A DNA stretch of 64,000 nucleotides from Leptonema illini DSM 21528 (GTDB lineage Bacteria > Spirochaetota > Leptospiria > Leptospirales > Leptonemataceae). Where the stretch lies: assembly GCF_000243335.1 (NCBI RefSeq), contig NZ_JH597773.1:2163550-2227549 (forward strand), in the 5' to 3' direction. This document shows positions 18,787 to 27,332 of the stretch, piece after piece. The stretch's first letter is position 1. Each line of letters starts with the position of its first letter. The position numbers and the translations under genes were made by a program. The notes below the pieces were generated by a model. The model had not been told where the DNA came from. It saw only the letters and a program-made list of their open reading frames with translations, and did not search any database.

Positions 18787-18884
18787 GTCGTGTCTCAGCA
18801 TTCTCGTATGACCAGTATGACAAGCTATAAACACTCTCTATGTGACAGCGATCCAGAGAAATCGTTGCTACAGGCAGAACAGGC

Positions 18885-18925
18885 GGCGCGACATAATTTC
18901 ATTACTGTCGTATTACTATTGTCCC
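18885..18925. repeat. left half of a small hairpin element interrupted by IS elements
   Basis: GGCGCGACATAAT at 18885-18897 is exactly complementary to ATTATGTCGCGCC at 21193-21205, on the far side of two IS elements. Joined, the halves would form an element of about 62 bases with imperfect arms of about 22 bases. The last eight bases, ATTGTCCC, are the target duplication of the first IS. Confidence 0.75.
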
Positions 18926-20057
18926 GGCTTTGTTGTATTGAAACGGTCAGTAGAGTGCGAACTTCCATGCTCAGTCGTTTTAACATTGAGTCTTCAGGTT
19001 TTTATCGGAACAGAAACGGGCTTGCCGAGCTGATTGAGCTTGTTCAACAACCGGCTTCTCAAGAGAACTTCGGCTTGCTGGTTTGGGAAATTACGAGCGG
19101 CCATCCTTTCTCCGAATACTGTTTTGTAACGAAAGAAAGTCATTTCTACGAGTGATCGCTTATGATAGTCGCTTTCCTTCTTCCATGCTGCTCGGGTCTT
19201 CTCTCTCACAGCCCTGATAGTATCATCCCTCTGCCAGGATATCTTGAACCTTTCCGCATTTGAATACTTTTCATCGAGCGTCACTGCATGTTCGCGGGGT
19301 GGAACGATCACATTGATTCCGTTGATGCGGGCGGTATTGTAAACAGCATGAGTATCATAGGCTCCGTCGCCCCTGAACGACTTTATTTTCACGCCTGACG
19401 AAATCAAATCTCGCATCGCCTTTACCGCTTCTTTGCTGTCGCCGCTATCCTCATTATTGCTTGTTAACTCGGCATAAACTATCTCGCCGGAATTAACGTC
19501 GATTCCGATATGCAGTTTTCGCCACGTACGACGTTTTGAGGGACCATGCTTTCTGGTCATCCATTCACCGTCGCCATAGACTTTCAGCCCCGTCGAATCC
19601 ATAACCAGATCCACGCCTTTTTTCATAGCCTTTGAGGCATTGATCGGCTTCATCTTGATCCCCGCCTGTCTTCTGCAAACCTGTGAATAATCGGGCACTT
19701 GCAGATCCAGCTTTAGCATCGTGAATAGCGACCTTACAAAACCGGTGGTCTGGCGAAGAGGGAATTTGAACAGGCCCCGGAGAGTCAGCATGAACTCAAT
19801 TGCCTGGTCCGAATAAACAGGCTGATGGCCGCGTCCTCTATGACGGTATTCCGCTGCCCAGGTCGTGCTGATATCATCTGAGATCCATACGGTCAGGCTT
19901 CCCCGGTTCACGAGGGCCTGGTTATATTCCCGCCAGTTCTTTACACGATAACGTGTTTTCTCTTTTGCTTCGGTCTGTGTTTCAGCTTTTTTCCGGGCCA
20001 TGCGTTCAGTTTATACGACTCATTGCAGGGTACAAGCATTTTCAGTACAACAAAGCC
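18926..20057 (-). mobile_element. IS5-family (IS903-like group) insertion sequence, first type
   Basis: The ends are GGCTTTGTTGTA at 18926-18937 and its complement TACAACAAAGCC at 20046-20057. Similarity continues a few bases inward. The 1132-base element carries one transposase gene reading leftward. ATTGTCCC flanks it on both sides (18918-18925 and 20058-20065) as an 8-base duplication. The base before the duplication differs (T versus C), so an original 9-base duplication with one change is also possible. The GGCTTTGTTG terminus is typical of the IS903 group. Confidence 0.9.
18994..20001 (-). CDS. IS5-family transposase (first type)
   Basis: The 335-residue DDE transposase has VMDSTGLKVYG for the first Asp, FRGDGAYDTHAV for the second Asp and KRSLVEMTFFRYK for the catalytic Glu with its following Arg/Lys. 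The N terminus, KNWREYNQALVNRGSLTVW, is typical of the IS903 group. The gene appears intact, so the element could be active. It is clearly related to, but different from, the transposase of the neighbouring element (20129-21118). Confidence 0.92.
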   Translation of the reverse strand: MARKKAETQTEAKEKTRYRVKNWREYNQALVNRGSLTVWISDDISTTWAAEYRHRGRGHQPVYSDQAIEFMLTLRGLFKFPLRQTTGFVRSLFTMLKLDLQVPDYSQVCRRQAGIKMKPINASKAMKKGVDLVMDSTGLKVYGDGEWMTRKHGPSKRRTWRKLHIGIDVNSGEIVYAELTSNNEDSGDSKEAVKAMRDLISSGVKIKSFRGDGAYDTHAVYNTARINGINVIVPPREHAVTLDEKYSNAERFKISWQRDDTIRAVREKTRAAWKKESDYHKRSLVEMTFFRYKTVFGERMAARNFPNQQAEVLLRSRLLNKLNQLGKPVSVPIKT

Positions 20058-20065
20058 ATTGTCCC

Positions 20066-21174
20066 GGCTTTGTTGCGCAAAGATTATCCGAGCCAATAGC
20101 CTCCCGGATTTCAATTCCAGAACGTTTATTACCTGATCCGCTTCTCTGACTTCGGTTTAGCCGTCTTGATCATTTTATTAAGCATAGAGGCCCGCAATGT
20201 GACCTCTACTCGCTGATTCTCAAGGTTACGAGCGCTCAGGCGGTCACCGAACGTTCGCTTGTAGCGATAGATTGCCATTTCTACAAGTGATCGTTTGAAA
20301 TATCCGCTCTCTGTCTTCCAACCTCCTTTTCCGATTTCCCGAATTCTTTTCACGATTTCATCGCGTGGCCAGGTATTATCCATGGCATTCTCGTATTTTT
20401 CGCTTGATAGAATGGCTCCTTCCCTGCTTGGAATAATGGCTTTGATTCCATGCTGCAAGCATGTCAGAAACACTCTATGAGCATCGTACGCTCCATCCCC
20501 GCGAAAATCCTTTATGTCATAGCCTTGCTTTACGAGTGATCGAATGATATCGGGTGCGGGCTCCGCATCGTGAGTATCACGCTGGGTTAGTAACGCAGTC
20601 AGTATCTGTCCGCTACCTGCATCAATGGCAAGATGAAGCTTGCGCCATGTCCTTCGTTTCCCCGCACCGTGCTCGCGAACTTTCCATTCGCCTTCGCCGA
20701 AAACCTTGAGCCCCGTTCCGTCGAGTACAAGATGAATTGGTTTTGATCGGATTCCCTTCGGCAATTTGATAGAAGGGGAGAGCCGACCCTGTCTGCGTGA
20801 GATTCGACTGTAATCCGGTACTTCCAGATCCAATCCGGAGAGCTTGAAAAGCGATGCCAGCAGCCCCGTTGTTTGCCGTAGAGGCAGCCCGAAGAGACTC
20901 TTCAAAACGAGAACACATTCAATAGCAGCATCAGAGTATTTATCTCTTCTTCCCCGGCGATTCGGTGTTTCCACGGAATACCAGCGATCCTCAATTCCAT
21001 CCTCTATCCAGAGACAGAGATCCCCTCGCTTAACGAGCCCTCTGTTGTAATCTCTCCAGTTCAGAACTCGATAGGGAACCTTTGGATCTTGCTTTCCCTT
21101 TATCCGCAATGCGCTCATAATATCGTTATGTCGCCAAGGCCGCTCAGTACAAGCCTTTTTTGCGCAACAAAGCC
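20066..21174 (-). mobile_element. IS5-family (IS903-like group) insertion sequence, second type, copy 1
   Basis: The 1109-base element is bounded by 16-base inverted ends: GGCTTTGTTGCGCAAA at 20066 and its complement ending at 21174. The flanking 9-mers CATTGTCCC (20057-20065 and 21175-21183) are identical, a standard IS903-group duplication. The left 9-mer uses the last base of the first IS and its target duplication, so this element arrived second. By inspection it matches the copy at 60869-61977, with an identical transposase. Confidence 0.93.
20129..21118 (-). CDS. IS5-family transposase (second type, copy 1)
   Basis: The 329-residue DDE transposase has VLDGTGLKVFG (Asp), FRGDGAYDAHRV (Asp) and KRSLVEMAIYRYK (Glu). 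It is intact, and its protein sequence is identical to the copy at 60932-61921. The N-terminal LNWRDYNRGLVKRGDLCLW resembles the first-type transposase, so the two element types share a common origin. Confidence 0.93.
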   Translation of the reverse strand: MSALRIKGKQDPKVPYRVLNWRDYNRGLVKRGDLCLWIEDGIEDRWYSVETPNRRGRRDKYSDAAIECVLVLKSLFGLPLRQTTGLLASLFKLSGLDLEVPDYSRISRRQGRLSPSIKLPKGIRSKPIHLVLDGTGLKVFGEGEWKVREHGAGKRRTWRKLHLAIDAGSGQILTALLTQRDTHDAEPAPDIIRSLVKQGYDIKDFRGDGAYDAHRVFLTCLQHGIKAIIPSREGAILSSEKYENAMDNTWPRDEIVKRIREIGKGGWKTESGYFKRSLVEMAIYRYKRTFGDRLSARNLENQRVEVTLRASMLNKMIKTAKPKSEKRIR

Positions 21175-21205
21175 CATTGTCCCCATAATTATATTATGTC
21201 GCGCC
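21175..21205. repeat. right half of the interrupted hairpin element, with target duplication
   Basis: CATTGTCCC (21175-21183) is the target duplication of the second IS. It is followed by CATAATTAT and then ATTATGTCGCGCC (21193-21205), which pairs exactly with the left half at 18885-18897. See the matching pair at 60829-60868 and 61978-62006. Confidence 0.75.
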
Positions 21206-21571
21206 CCATATTCACAGTTCCAGCGCCGTACTCCATCCCCGAGACTCCCGCCGCAGCCGCTATTACAGCCCCTACTGGCATTGAAGTATCCCCCAGCCGC
21301 CCTCCCGACTAACCACTCCCACTGCATCCCACGTATATTCCAATCGCTCGATGCGCTATCTGCGTGGAAAAACGTAATCCAAGCCCGTCAGCAGCGACTG
21401 TTAAAGAATGTTTTACGGGTTCTCGCGAAAACTATAGATCCAATTCGAGCGGATACAGCGCTACCGGATTTTTCAACTTCCTCAATTCGTTCAATTTAAA
21501 GTGAACAGCAGACGATCCAGCATACTCTAAAAAGCACACAGCATAGACATACTCACTTCAAGAGGTAGATC
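21206..21571. other. intergenic stretch without a recognised gene
   Basis: About 366 bases between the hairpin element and the lipoprotein gene at 21572. The first half is unusually C-rich on the plus strand. The second half is AT-richer and has no coding signature in either direction. No tRNA, terminator or convincing promoter was recognised. It may be a decayed remnant of earlier insertions. Confidence 0.5.
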
Positions 21572-22285
21572 ATGAATGTTCGAAGGTTGACTCTCTTTGT
21601 TTTCTCGATTATGCTTTTATCATACTGTTCAACAGGTTTTACCCGCGAAGAGCGATCCTATCCGTCCGCCGGATATCAGGTCGATGTTGCTTCTATTCAC
21701 ACGGAGCTCCAGAGACGTCCACAGCTTCGCTTCCCGACGCGAATCGCCGTATTCCTCGATCAACCGCCAACCAGACGGGGCGAGGCGCCCTGGCGATTCA
21801 CGGCTTCAGAAATCGAGCAGGTAACAGGTCTTGAGGAAGAACTCCGGGCTGCCGGTGTGGCAAGCCAGCTCTTTCTGATGACCGAGCAGACAGCGATCCT
21901 TAGCGGCCTCGCACACCAATGGGATCAGGCCAACCTCGAAACCATTCGACTGCTCGCGGCTCGACATGGTGCGGAGGCAGTACTTGTCATCTCTGGTGAA
22001 AGTCGAGTTACTGCATCTGCAAACCCGCTGAGCATCATGTATTTGACGGTTGCCGGCGTGTGGCTCATCCCCGGCTCGCATCGTGACGCTCTCTTTTATA
22101 TACGCGCCTCTCTCTGGGACGTTCGCAACCAGTTTCTTTACGCGTCAGTACAGGCTGAAGGCGAAGCAACACAGCTCCGTCCGTACGGCTTCATCAGCGA
22201 GGAAAGTGTTGTCGAGTCGGCTAAATCCAAGGCCTTCGCCGATTTCACGCCGGAGTTACGCAAACGATTGCTGGCGCTGAAGTGA
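21572..22285 (+). CDS. hypothetical lipoprotein, rhombotarget-like
   Basis: The 237-residue product has a lipoprotein signal (LFVFSIMLLSYC, then ST). The body alternates strand and helix: FPTRIAVFLDQPP, an IRLLAARHGAEAVLVISGES segment, a SIMYLTVAGVWLIPG turn, and a late ASLWDVRNQFLYASVQAEGE strand. This layout reminds me of the rhombotarget lipoprotein family, but that is a visual impression without confirmation. AGAGGTAGATC precedes the ATG. It stands alone next to the IS cluster. Confidence 0.65.
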   Translation: MNVRRLTLFVFSIMLLSYCSTGFTREERSYPSAGYQVDVASIHTELQRRPQLRFPTRIAVFLDQPPTRRGEAPWRFTASEIEQVTGLEEELRAAGVASQLFLMTEQTAILSGLAHQWDQANLETIRLLAARHGAEAVLVISGESRVTASANPLSIMYLTVAGVWLIPGSHRDALFYIRASLWDVRNQFLYASVQAEGEATQLRPYGFISEESVVESAKSKAFADFTPELRKRLLALK

Positions 22286-22433
22286 AGCAAGCGGTGTGTG
22301 CTTGCTTCTACGTGGCATGGGCGAGGCTGACGGTTCGCATGTCAGTTAGTCACAGCCCCCAAACAAAATCGTGCTGGCCTATTCTACGTAGTAGTAAGTA
22401 TTCGGTAATTGATTTTTCCATTTGGACATTCGT

Positions 22434-23042
22434 ATGGCTGTTTTCTCACCCATAGTATTTCTCGACCGTTGCCGAGAGTTCGAAACGGATGAACTCATCA
22501 AAGGGTTCGTTACTCATAACACTTGGAAGATCGGACTCGCCTTCGTTGAAGGCTTCGAATTTTCCTTGATTCAAGACTCAGGATTCGAATTGGACCAGCT
22601 CTGGGACAAGATGTATAACACACTCCGGAAGCTTCGATTCTTTTATTCCCCTGGTGAACCAACTTCATTTCAAGGATTGAGTGAATACTACAAAGAGATG
22701 GACGAAGTCTCTGTGAAAGCAAACGATCTTTTTGACCGCTGGACCCGTTTGCTCAGCAGCCCTCAATCAGCCCCGATCCATAATCCAGACTCGGCGGCCA
22801 AATCCTTTGGCCTCTTTCATGGCCGATCGTCCAAGGAATATCTCGAAATCTACCTGTATGGCTTCGCCCTGCATTCCGATCTGGACAAACGGCAGCGACG
22901 AGCGGACGATCTCGCGTATCTGGGCGAACACCTTACAAATCATAACTTCTACGTGTTGATCTGTATTCTGCGCTCGGCACGGGAGATCATTCGGGATGCC
23001 GCAGATTTTGTCCAATACGAATGTGGACGTTCGCCTAACTGA
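22434..23042 (+). CDS. hypothetical protein in the accessory island
   Basis: No family was recognised. From ATG 22434 the product has 202 residues and is mostly helical with many aromatic residues (FVEGFEFSLIQDSGFEL, NTLRKLRFFYSPGE), without a signal peptide. A TTG four codons earlier is an alternative start. It is flanked by the IS cluster on one side and the nested palindromic tract on the other, and it has no operon partner. This is consistent with acquired DNA, but there is no direct proof. Confidence 0.6.
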   Translation: MAVFSPIVFLDRCREFETDELIKGFVTHNTWKIGLAFVEGFEFSLIQDSGFELDQLWDKMYNTLRKLRFFYSPGEPTSFQGLSEYYKEMDEVSVKANDLFDRWTRLLSSPQSAPIHNPDSAAKSFGLFHGRSSKEYLEIYLYGFALHSDLDKRQRRADDLAYLGEHLTNHNFYVLICILRSAREIIRDAADFVQYECGRSPN

Positions 23043-23073
23043 ACCTTGCTCCTCTGCCCCGCCTCCCCACACC

Positions 23074-23395
23074 GTCCCGCACGCACCCACCTGAAAGCGG
23101 AGCGTGCCGGGCCTGGTAGGGCCCCTTTGCTCTCGTCCTCACCCGACGATGGCGCGATCGTGCGCCAGGTCGGGCCGCTCCGCCCTCCGTGGCACGCTTT
23201 CGGACGAGAGCAAAGGGGCTGGACTCTGGGCATCGGGAGTAAACTCAAGCCTCGTCTAACCCACTCCATCTCGCACGCATCCATCCGAACCCCGCCTGGC
23301 ACTCAGCCGATCAACAAGGTGCCACCCGCGGGGTGAGGAATGAGATGCGTGCGAGATTTACCACCCGCACGGCTGAAGGTGGGTGCGTGCGAGAC
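23074..23395. repeat. nested palindromic tract before the rpoD stop codon
   Basis: The outer arms 23074-23092 and 23377-23395 are complementary at 18 of 19 positions, and the right arm touches the rpoD stop codon. Inside are the structured hairpin repeat copy B (23121-23219), a 13-base pair of arms ATCTCGCACGCAT (23268-23280) and its complement (23345-23357), and a CCCCGC...TGGCAC hairpin (23289-23302 with 23319-23334). The recurring CGCACGC unit links the outer and middle arms. There is no gene. It probably includes the transcription end of the rpoD operon. Confidence 0.75.
23121..23219. repeat. structured hairpin repeat, copy B
   Basis: This is a 99-base element, the same length as copy A at 17552-17650. 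The outer arms GCCCCTTTGCTCTCGTCC (23121-23138) and its perfect complement (23202-23219) replace the different outer arms of copy A. The inner stem CCCGAC/GTCGGG replaces GGCGC/GCGCC. The apical GATGGCGCGATCGTGCGCCAGG region is unchanged, as are parts of the 3' strand (GTGGC-CGCT, GAGAGCAAA, GGGCTGGA). Confidence 0.8.
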
Positions 23396-25156
23396 TTACG
23401 CGTCTAAGTAGTCTTTCAGCTTCTTGCTTCTCGACGGATGACGCAGACGGCGCAGTGCCTTCGCTTCGATCTGACGGATACGTTCCCGCGTTACCTGAAA
23501 GACGTAACCGACCTCTTCCAGTGTATGCGTATAACCGTCTTCGAGGCCGAAGCGCATCTTGAGCACCTTCTGCTCGCGGGCGGGCAGCGTATTGAGTACC
23601 GAGCGGATCTGATCTGCAAGCAGCTTGTTCGCCGTCTGATTGAGCGGCGACTCGACGACCTTATCTTCGATGAAGTCGCCCAGTTCGGAATCCTCTTCAG
23701 AGCCGACGGGCACCTCAAGCGAGATGGGTTCTTTGGCGACGCTTTTCACGGCCTTGACGCGCTGCACCGGCCAGCCAAGGCGTTCGGCCAGCTCTTCGAT
23801 CGTCGGTTCACGTCCGTGCTCCTGCATGTACATGCGCGATTCACGGGTAACCTTGTTGATCTGCTCGATCATGTGTACAGGAACGCGAATCGTGCGCGCC
23901 TGATCCGAGATGGCTCTTGTGATGGCCTGGCGGATCCACCATGTCGCATACGTCGAAAACTTGAAGCCTTTACGGTATTCGAATTTGTCGACGGCCTTGA
24001 TCAGGCCGATATTGCCCTCTTGAATCAGGTCGAAGAACTGCATGCCGCGGTTCGCATATTTCTTCGCAATCGATACGACAAGACGCAGGTTCGACTTGAT
24101 GAGCTCGCGCTTCGCCTGTGCGATCTCGCGCTCGCCTTTGGTGATGGCCTCGCCCCACTGTAGAATCTCTTGAATGGTGCATCCGGCATCCTGCTCCATA
24201 CGACGCAGCTTGCGTTCGTTGTTGCGAATATCCTTGATGATCTCGCGCACCTCGTCGATTGAGACGCCCATCTCTTTCTCGATGCGATCGAGATCTTCGT
24301 CTTTTTCAATAAAACGGTTATACCCTTTGATCTCTTTTACGTCTTTCTGATACTTCGCCTTCAGGCTCAAGAAATGCCGCTGGATCTCTTTAATGCGAAA
24401 GACCATCGACTTGATCTTCTGCGAGATGCGCTGGATCTCTTTCTGCGATACGCCCATGCGACGCACGGCCTCGAAGATCTTGCCCTGCGAATCCTCGACG
24501 ATGTCCTGATATTCACGCCATTTCTTCGAGCCTTCAGGATACTTGCGCACCTTCGAGCGGCCGTCGTTCAGACGCTTCTCTTCTTTCGAGATGATGTCCA
24601 TCTTCTCGAAGAAGAGCTTCTCGAGTTCTTTCAGTTCGCCGCTGTTTAAATAGTTAGCCTTATCGGAATAAATGACCTCCGACACCTTCAGGCGTCCGGA
24701 GCGGATCTTCGGCATGAGCTTCTGATAGTTCACGCGAAGAAGCGTCGAGCTGAGAATGGTCTCTTCGATGATCTTCTCGCCGTTCTCGATGCGCTTGGCG
24801 AGGAAGACCTCTTTATCGCCCGAGATCAGCGATACCTTACCGATCTCGCGCAAATATAACTTGATCGGATCATCGGACGCCGATACGCTCGACTCCTTCT
24901 TCTTCTTGCGAGGAGCGGCCTCTTTATCACGATTGCGACTGTTGCCGGGAATATAATCGTCCGACGGCAGATTGGGCGTGTACTCCTCGACGACATTGAT
25001 GCCGAGGCGGTTTAACAGCGTGAATACGTCTTCGATCTTCTCGGAGTTGATGATCTTCTCGGGAAGATACTCGTTGATCTGATCGTAGGTGATCTCGCCG
25101 TTTGCGCGTCCGATTGCGATAATTTTCTGTATTTCTTCAAGATCTTCGATGGCCAT
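23396..25156 (-). CDS. rpoD: RNA polymerase primary sigma factor
   Basis: This is the housekeeping sigma factor. Region 2 is clear ([54 protein letters not shown]), region 3 follows ([16 protein letters not shown]), and region 4 closes the protein ([20 protein letters not shown]). A long charged non-conserved region lies between regions 1.2 and 2, as in other primary sigmas. I choose ATG 25156, seven bases after AGGGG, giving 586 residues. A GTG two codons earlier sits too close to that site. It is the last gene of the rpsU-dnaG-rpoD macromolecular synthesis operon. Confidence 0.97.
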   Translation of the reverse strand: MAIEDLEEIQKIIAIGRANGEITYDQINEYLPEKIINSEKIEDVFTLLNRLGINVVEEYTPNLPSDDYIPGNSRNRDKEAAPRKKKKESSVSASDDPIKLYLREIGKVSLISGDKEVFLAKRIENGEKIIEETILSSTLLRVNYQKLMPKIRSGRLKVSEVIYSDKANYLNSGELKELEKLFFEKMDIISKEEKRLNDGRSKVRKYPEGSKKWREYQDIVEDSQGKIFEAVRRMGVSQKEIQRISQKIKSMVFRIKEIQRHFLSLKAKYQKDVKEIKGYNRFIEKDEDLDRIEKEMGVSIDEVREIIKDIRNNERKLRRMEQDAGCTIQEILQWGEAITKGEREIAQAKRELIKSNLRLVVSIAKKYANRGMQFFDLIQEGNIGLIKAVDKFEYRKGFKFSTYATWWIRQAITRAISDQARTIRVPVHMIEQINKVTRESRMYMQEHGREPTIEELAERLGWPVQRVKAVKSVAKEPISLEVPVGSEEDSELGDFIEDKVVESPLNQTANKLLADQIRSVLNTLPAREQKVLKMRFGLEDGYTHTLEEVGYVFQVTRERIRQIEAKALRRLRHPSRSKKLKDYLDA

Positions 25157-25189
25157 CTGCACACCCCTGGTTGGAATTCGCCGCGGCGG

Positions 25190-27055
25190 TCATACACCGC
25201 CTCTGAGAAGCGATTTCAGTCGGAGTTTTTCCTTCTGCAAACCGTGCATGGCCAGCACAAGCGGGCCCGGATCATCCGCGAACTTAATCTCGCTTTCCTT
25301 TTCCTTCAGCTCTCTCTCCACCCGTTCCAGGCTGTGTTTGATGGACAGCTCCAGAAGGATCTCCCGCGTTATCTTATCGGTTTTGCTCTCCCTGTGCTTC
25401 AGGACGATGGGCAGGAAAAGATCTCTGACAGACGCGGGAAACTGGGCCATTTCGGCCGGATCGCCCGTCCAGGGCTGTGCGCTCAGAGTTCGATTTTCCA
25501 GGATGCGCCATAACGTCTCAGACGAGGGATCTTCGAAGGCAAGATCGCCCAGCGTTTGATGCACGACAGGAAAGAGAGTCGGATTCAGAAAAAGATAGGC
25601 CATAAGCTCCCGTTCTATGCGAACGAGATGCGTCTCAGGAACACGGCGCTGCACGGGAGCAGCGGGTTCTTCGCGACGATGCGTCATGCGCGGACGCTGC
25701 GATTTATCAAGCTCAGCTCGTATCGTCGCCGTATCGACGCCGAGGATCTGCGCCGCTTCGTCTTGCAGCAGATTGCGATCGAGATCATTCAGATCGAGTA
25801 AAAGAGCGGTCAGGCGCAGAAAGGCCTGCTTGCGCGTTTCAAGGCCGAGCTCGGTCAGACGGTTATGCGCCGCCTCGCGCTGCATGCTCTGTGAGATATA
25901 ATCCATATACTCGACCGGAGGCAGCTCTTTCGCAAAGACCGAGTCGAGTCGTTCTTCTTCAAGGACGTTTAACAATAAAAAGCGATGTGCCGGCACGGCC
26001 TTCTCAAGCATGCGCTCAAAAAGCGAGGCGGCGTCGGGCGAACGGCTGAAGTCAAAGGGATCGGCGCCGCCGGGAAGAAAGAGCATGCGAGCCGTGCGGT
26101 TGCCCGCGAGCATGGTACGGGCCGCCTTCGCCGCCGCCGTACGCCCTGCTCGGTCGCCATCAAGAAAGATAACCATCTCGTCGGAATAGCGCGCGATCAG
26201 GCTACGGTGATCATCCGTAAAGGCCGTGCCCAGCGGAGCAACGGCGCCTTCTATTCCCGCTTCATAAAGTCCGATCACGTCAAGATAGCCTTCGACAAGG
26301 ATGGCGCGGCGGTTCTTACGCAGCGCCGGCAGAGCACGGTTCAAACCGTAAAGGACGCGCCCCTTATGAAAGACGACGCTATCCGGAGAATTCATATACT
26401 TCGGCTGATCTTCAGGCTTGAGCACGCGACCGCCAAATCCGAGGCAGCGATCCGACATGTCTTCGATGGGAAAGATGACCCGGTCGCGAAAGAAATCATA
26501 GACGCGCCCGTTATCGGATTTGCGAGCAAGGCCTGCCTCGATCAGCAGATCCTCTTTGTCGGGATGTCGGTCGGTGAAGAAGCGCCAGTCGGCTGGCGCT
26601 GCACCGATGCGAAAGGTATCGATCGTTTCGGGCTTGATGCCGCGTCCGAGCAGGTACTGCATGGCCGTCTGTCCGTCAGCGCCGCGCAGATACTCCTGAA
26701 ACAGGGCCCGCGCCTCGGAAAGCAGGTCAAGGCATGCTCTCTCGCGCCCCCCGTCGGAGGACCTGCCCTGTTCTTCAAGGGGGATGCCCGCATAGTTCGC
26801 CAGGATTTCGACCGCTTCGGGAAAAGGCACGCCCTCCTTTTCCATCACAAATCCGAAAAGATCACCACTGCGGCCGCAGCCAAAACAGTGATAGATGCCT
26901 TTTTCGGGAGTGACGGTAAAAGAAGGTGACTTTTCGCCGTGAAAGGGGCATAGCCCCTTCAGGTAACGCCCCTGTTTTTTCAGAGAGACGGTGCGGCCTA
27001 TGTACTGGTCGATGGATACGGCATCGAGGATTCTCTGTTTGAGAGCTTCTTTCAT
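25190..27055 (-). CDS. dnaG: DNA primase
   Basis: Primase lays down RNA primers at the replication fork. The N-terminal zinc site is C36-H39-C57-C60 (CPFHGEKSPSF...CFGCG). The TOPRIM catalytic part shows VEGYLDVIGLYEAG near residue 255 and VIFLDGDRAGRTAA near 295. The C-terminal 200 residues form the helicase-interacting region and are divergent, as usual. At 621 residues the length is normal. It lies between rpsU and rpoD, the classical arrangement that couples translation, replication and transcription initiation. Confidence 0.96.
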   Translation of the reverse strand: MKEALKQRILDAVSIDQYIGRTVSLKKQGRYLKGLCPFHGEKSPSFTVTPEKGIYHCFGCGRSGDLFGFVMEKEGVPFPEAVEILANYAGIPLEEQGRSSDGGRERACLDLLSEARALFQEYLRGADGQTAMQYLLGRGIKPETIDTFRIGAAPADWRFFTDRHPDKEDLLIEAGLARKSDNGRVYDFFRDRVIFPIEDMSDRCLGFGGRVLKPEDQPKYMNSPDSVVFHKGRVLYGLNRALPALRKNRRAILVEGYLDVIGLYEAGIEGAVAPLGTAFTDDHRSLIARYSDEMVIFLDGDRAGRTAAAKAARTMLAGNRTARMLFLPGGADPFDFSRSPDAASLFERMLEKAVPAHRFLLLNVLEEERLDSVFAKELPPVEYMDYISQSMQREAAHNRLTELGLETRKQAFLRLTALLLDLNDLDRNLLQDEAAQILGVDTATIRAELDKSQRPRMTHRREEPAAPVQRRVPETHLVRIERELMAYLFLNPTLFPVVHQTLGDLAFEDPSSETLWRILENRTLSAQPWTGDPAEMAQFPASVRDLFLPIVLKHRESKTDKITREILLELSIKHSLERVERELKEKESEIKFADDPGPLVLAMHGLQKEKLRLKSLLRGGV

Positions 27056-27122
27056 CCAGACATGGAAAAGTTAACGAAAAAAACCGGAGCCGGAAACAGC
27101 GGTTCGACCGCAGAGTGAAAAA

Positions 27123-27332
27123 TCAGGCCCGGTCACGCCGGAGCATAATCATCTTGCGCTTCTCGCGCTTGCGATGAGCTGCTTCCATCTTGCGCTTCTT
27201 CTTCTCAGAAGGCTTCTCGAAGAATTCTCTGCGCTTGATTTCGGACTGGATGCCCGAGTTCACGCACTCTTTTTTAAATCTTTTAAGGGCGGACTCAATG
27301 GACTCGCCTTCTCGCAGAATAACGCCGATCAT
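27123..27332 (-). CDS. rpsU: 30S ribosomal protein S21
   Basis: S21 is a small basic protein of the 30S platform near the anti-Shine-Dalgarno. The 69-residue product has GESIESALKRFKKECVNSGI and REFFEKPSEKKKRK followed by a very basic tail. The frame opens at 27356, but ATG 27332 lies just after a near-perfect GGAGGAG and gives the standard N terminus. It is the first gene of the operon with dnaG and rpoD. Confidence 0.94.
   Translation of the reverse strand: MIGVILREGESIESALKRFKKECVNSGIQSEIKRREFFEKPSEKKKRKMEAAHRKREKRKMIMLRRDRA

Noticed and set aside
21184-21205. CATAAT-TATA-TTATG resembles a chromosome dimer resolution (dif) site
   Set aside because: The central spacing is shorter than the six bases of XerCD sites, and the second locus does not share the similarity. 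The sequence is better explained as half of the interrupted hairpin element.
23046-23336. Open frame of 96 codons across the structured repeat copy B
   Set aside because: It spans long palindromes, is Pro/Ser/Arg-rich, and is absent in the equivalent position of copy A. Selection on structure explains the sequence better.
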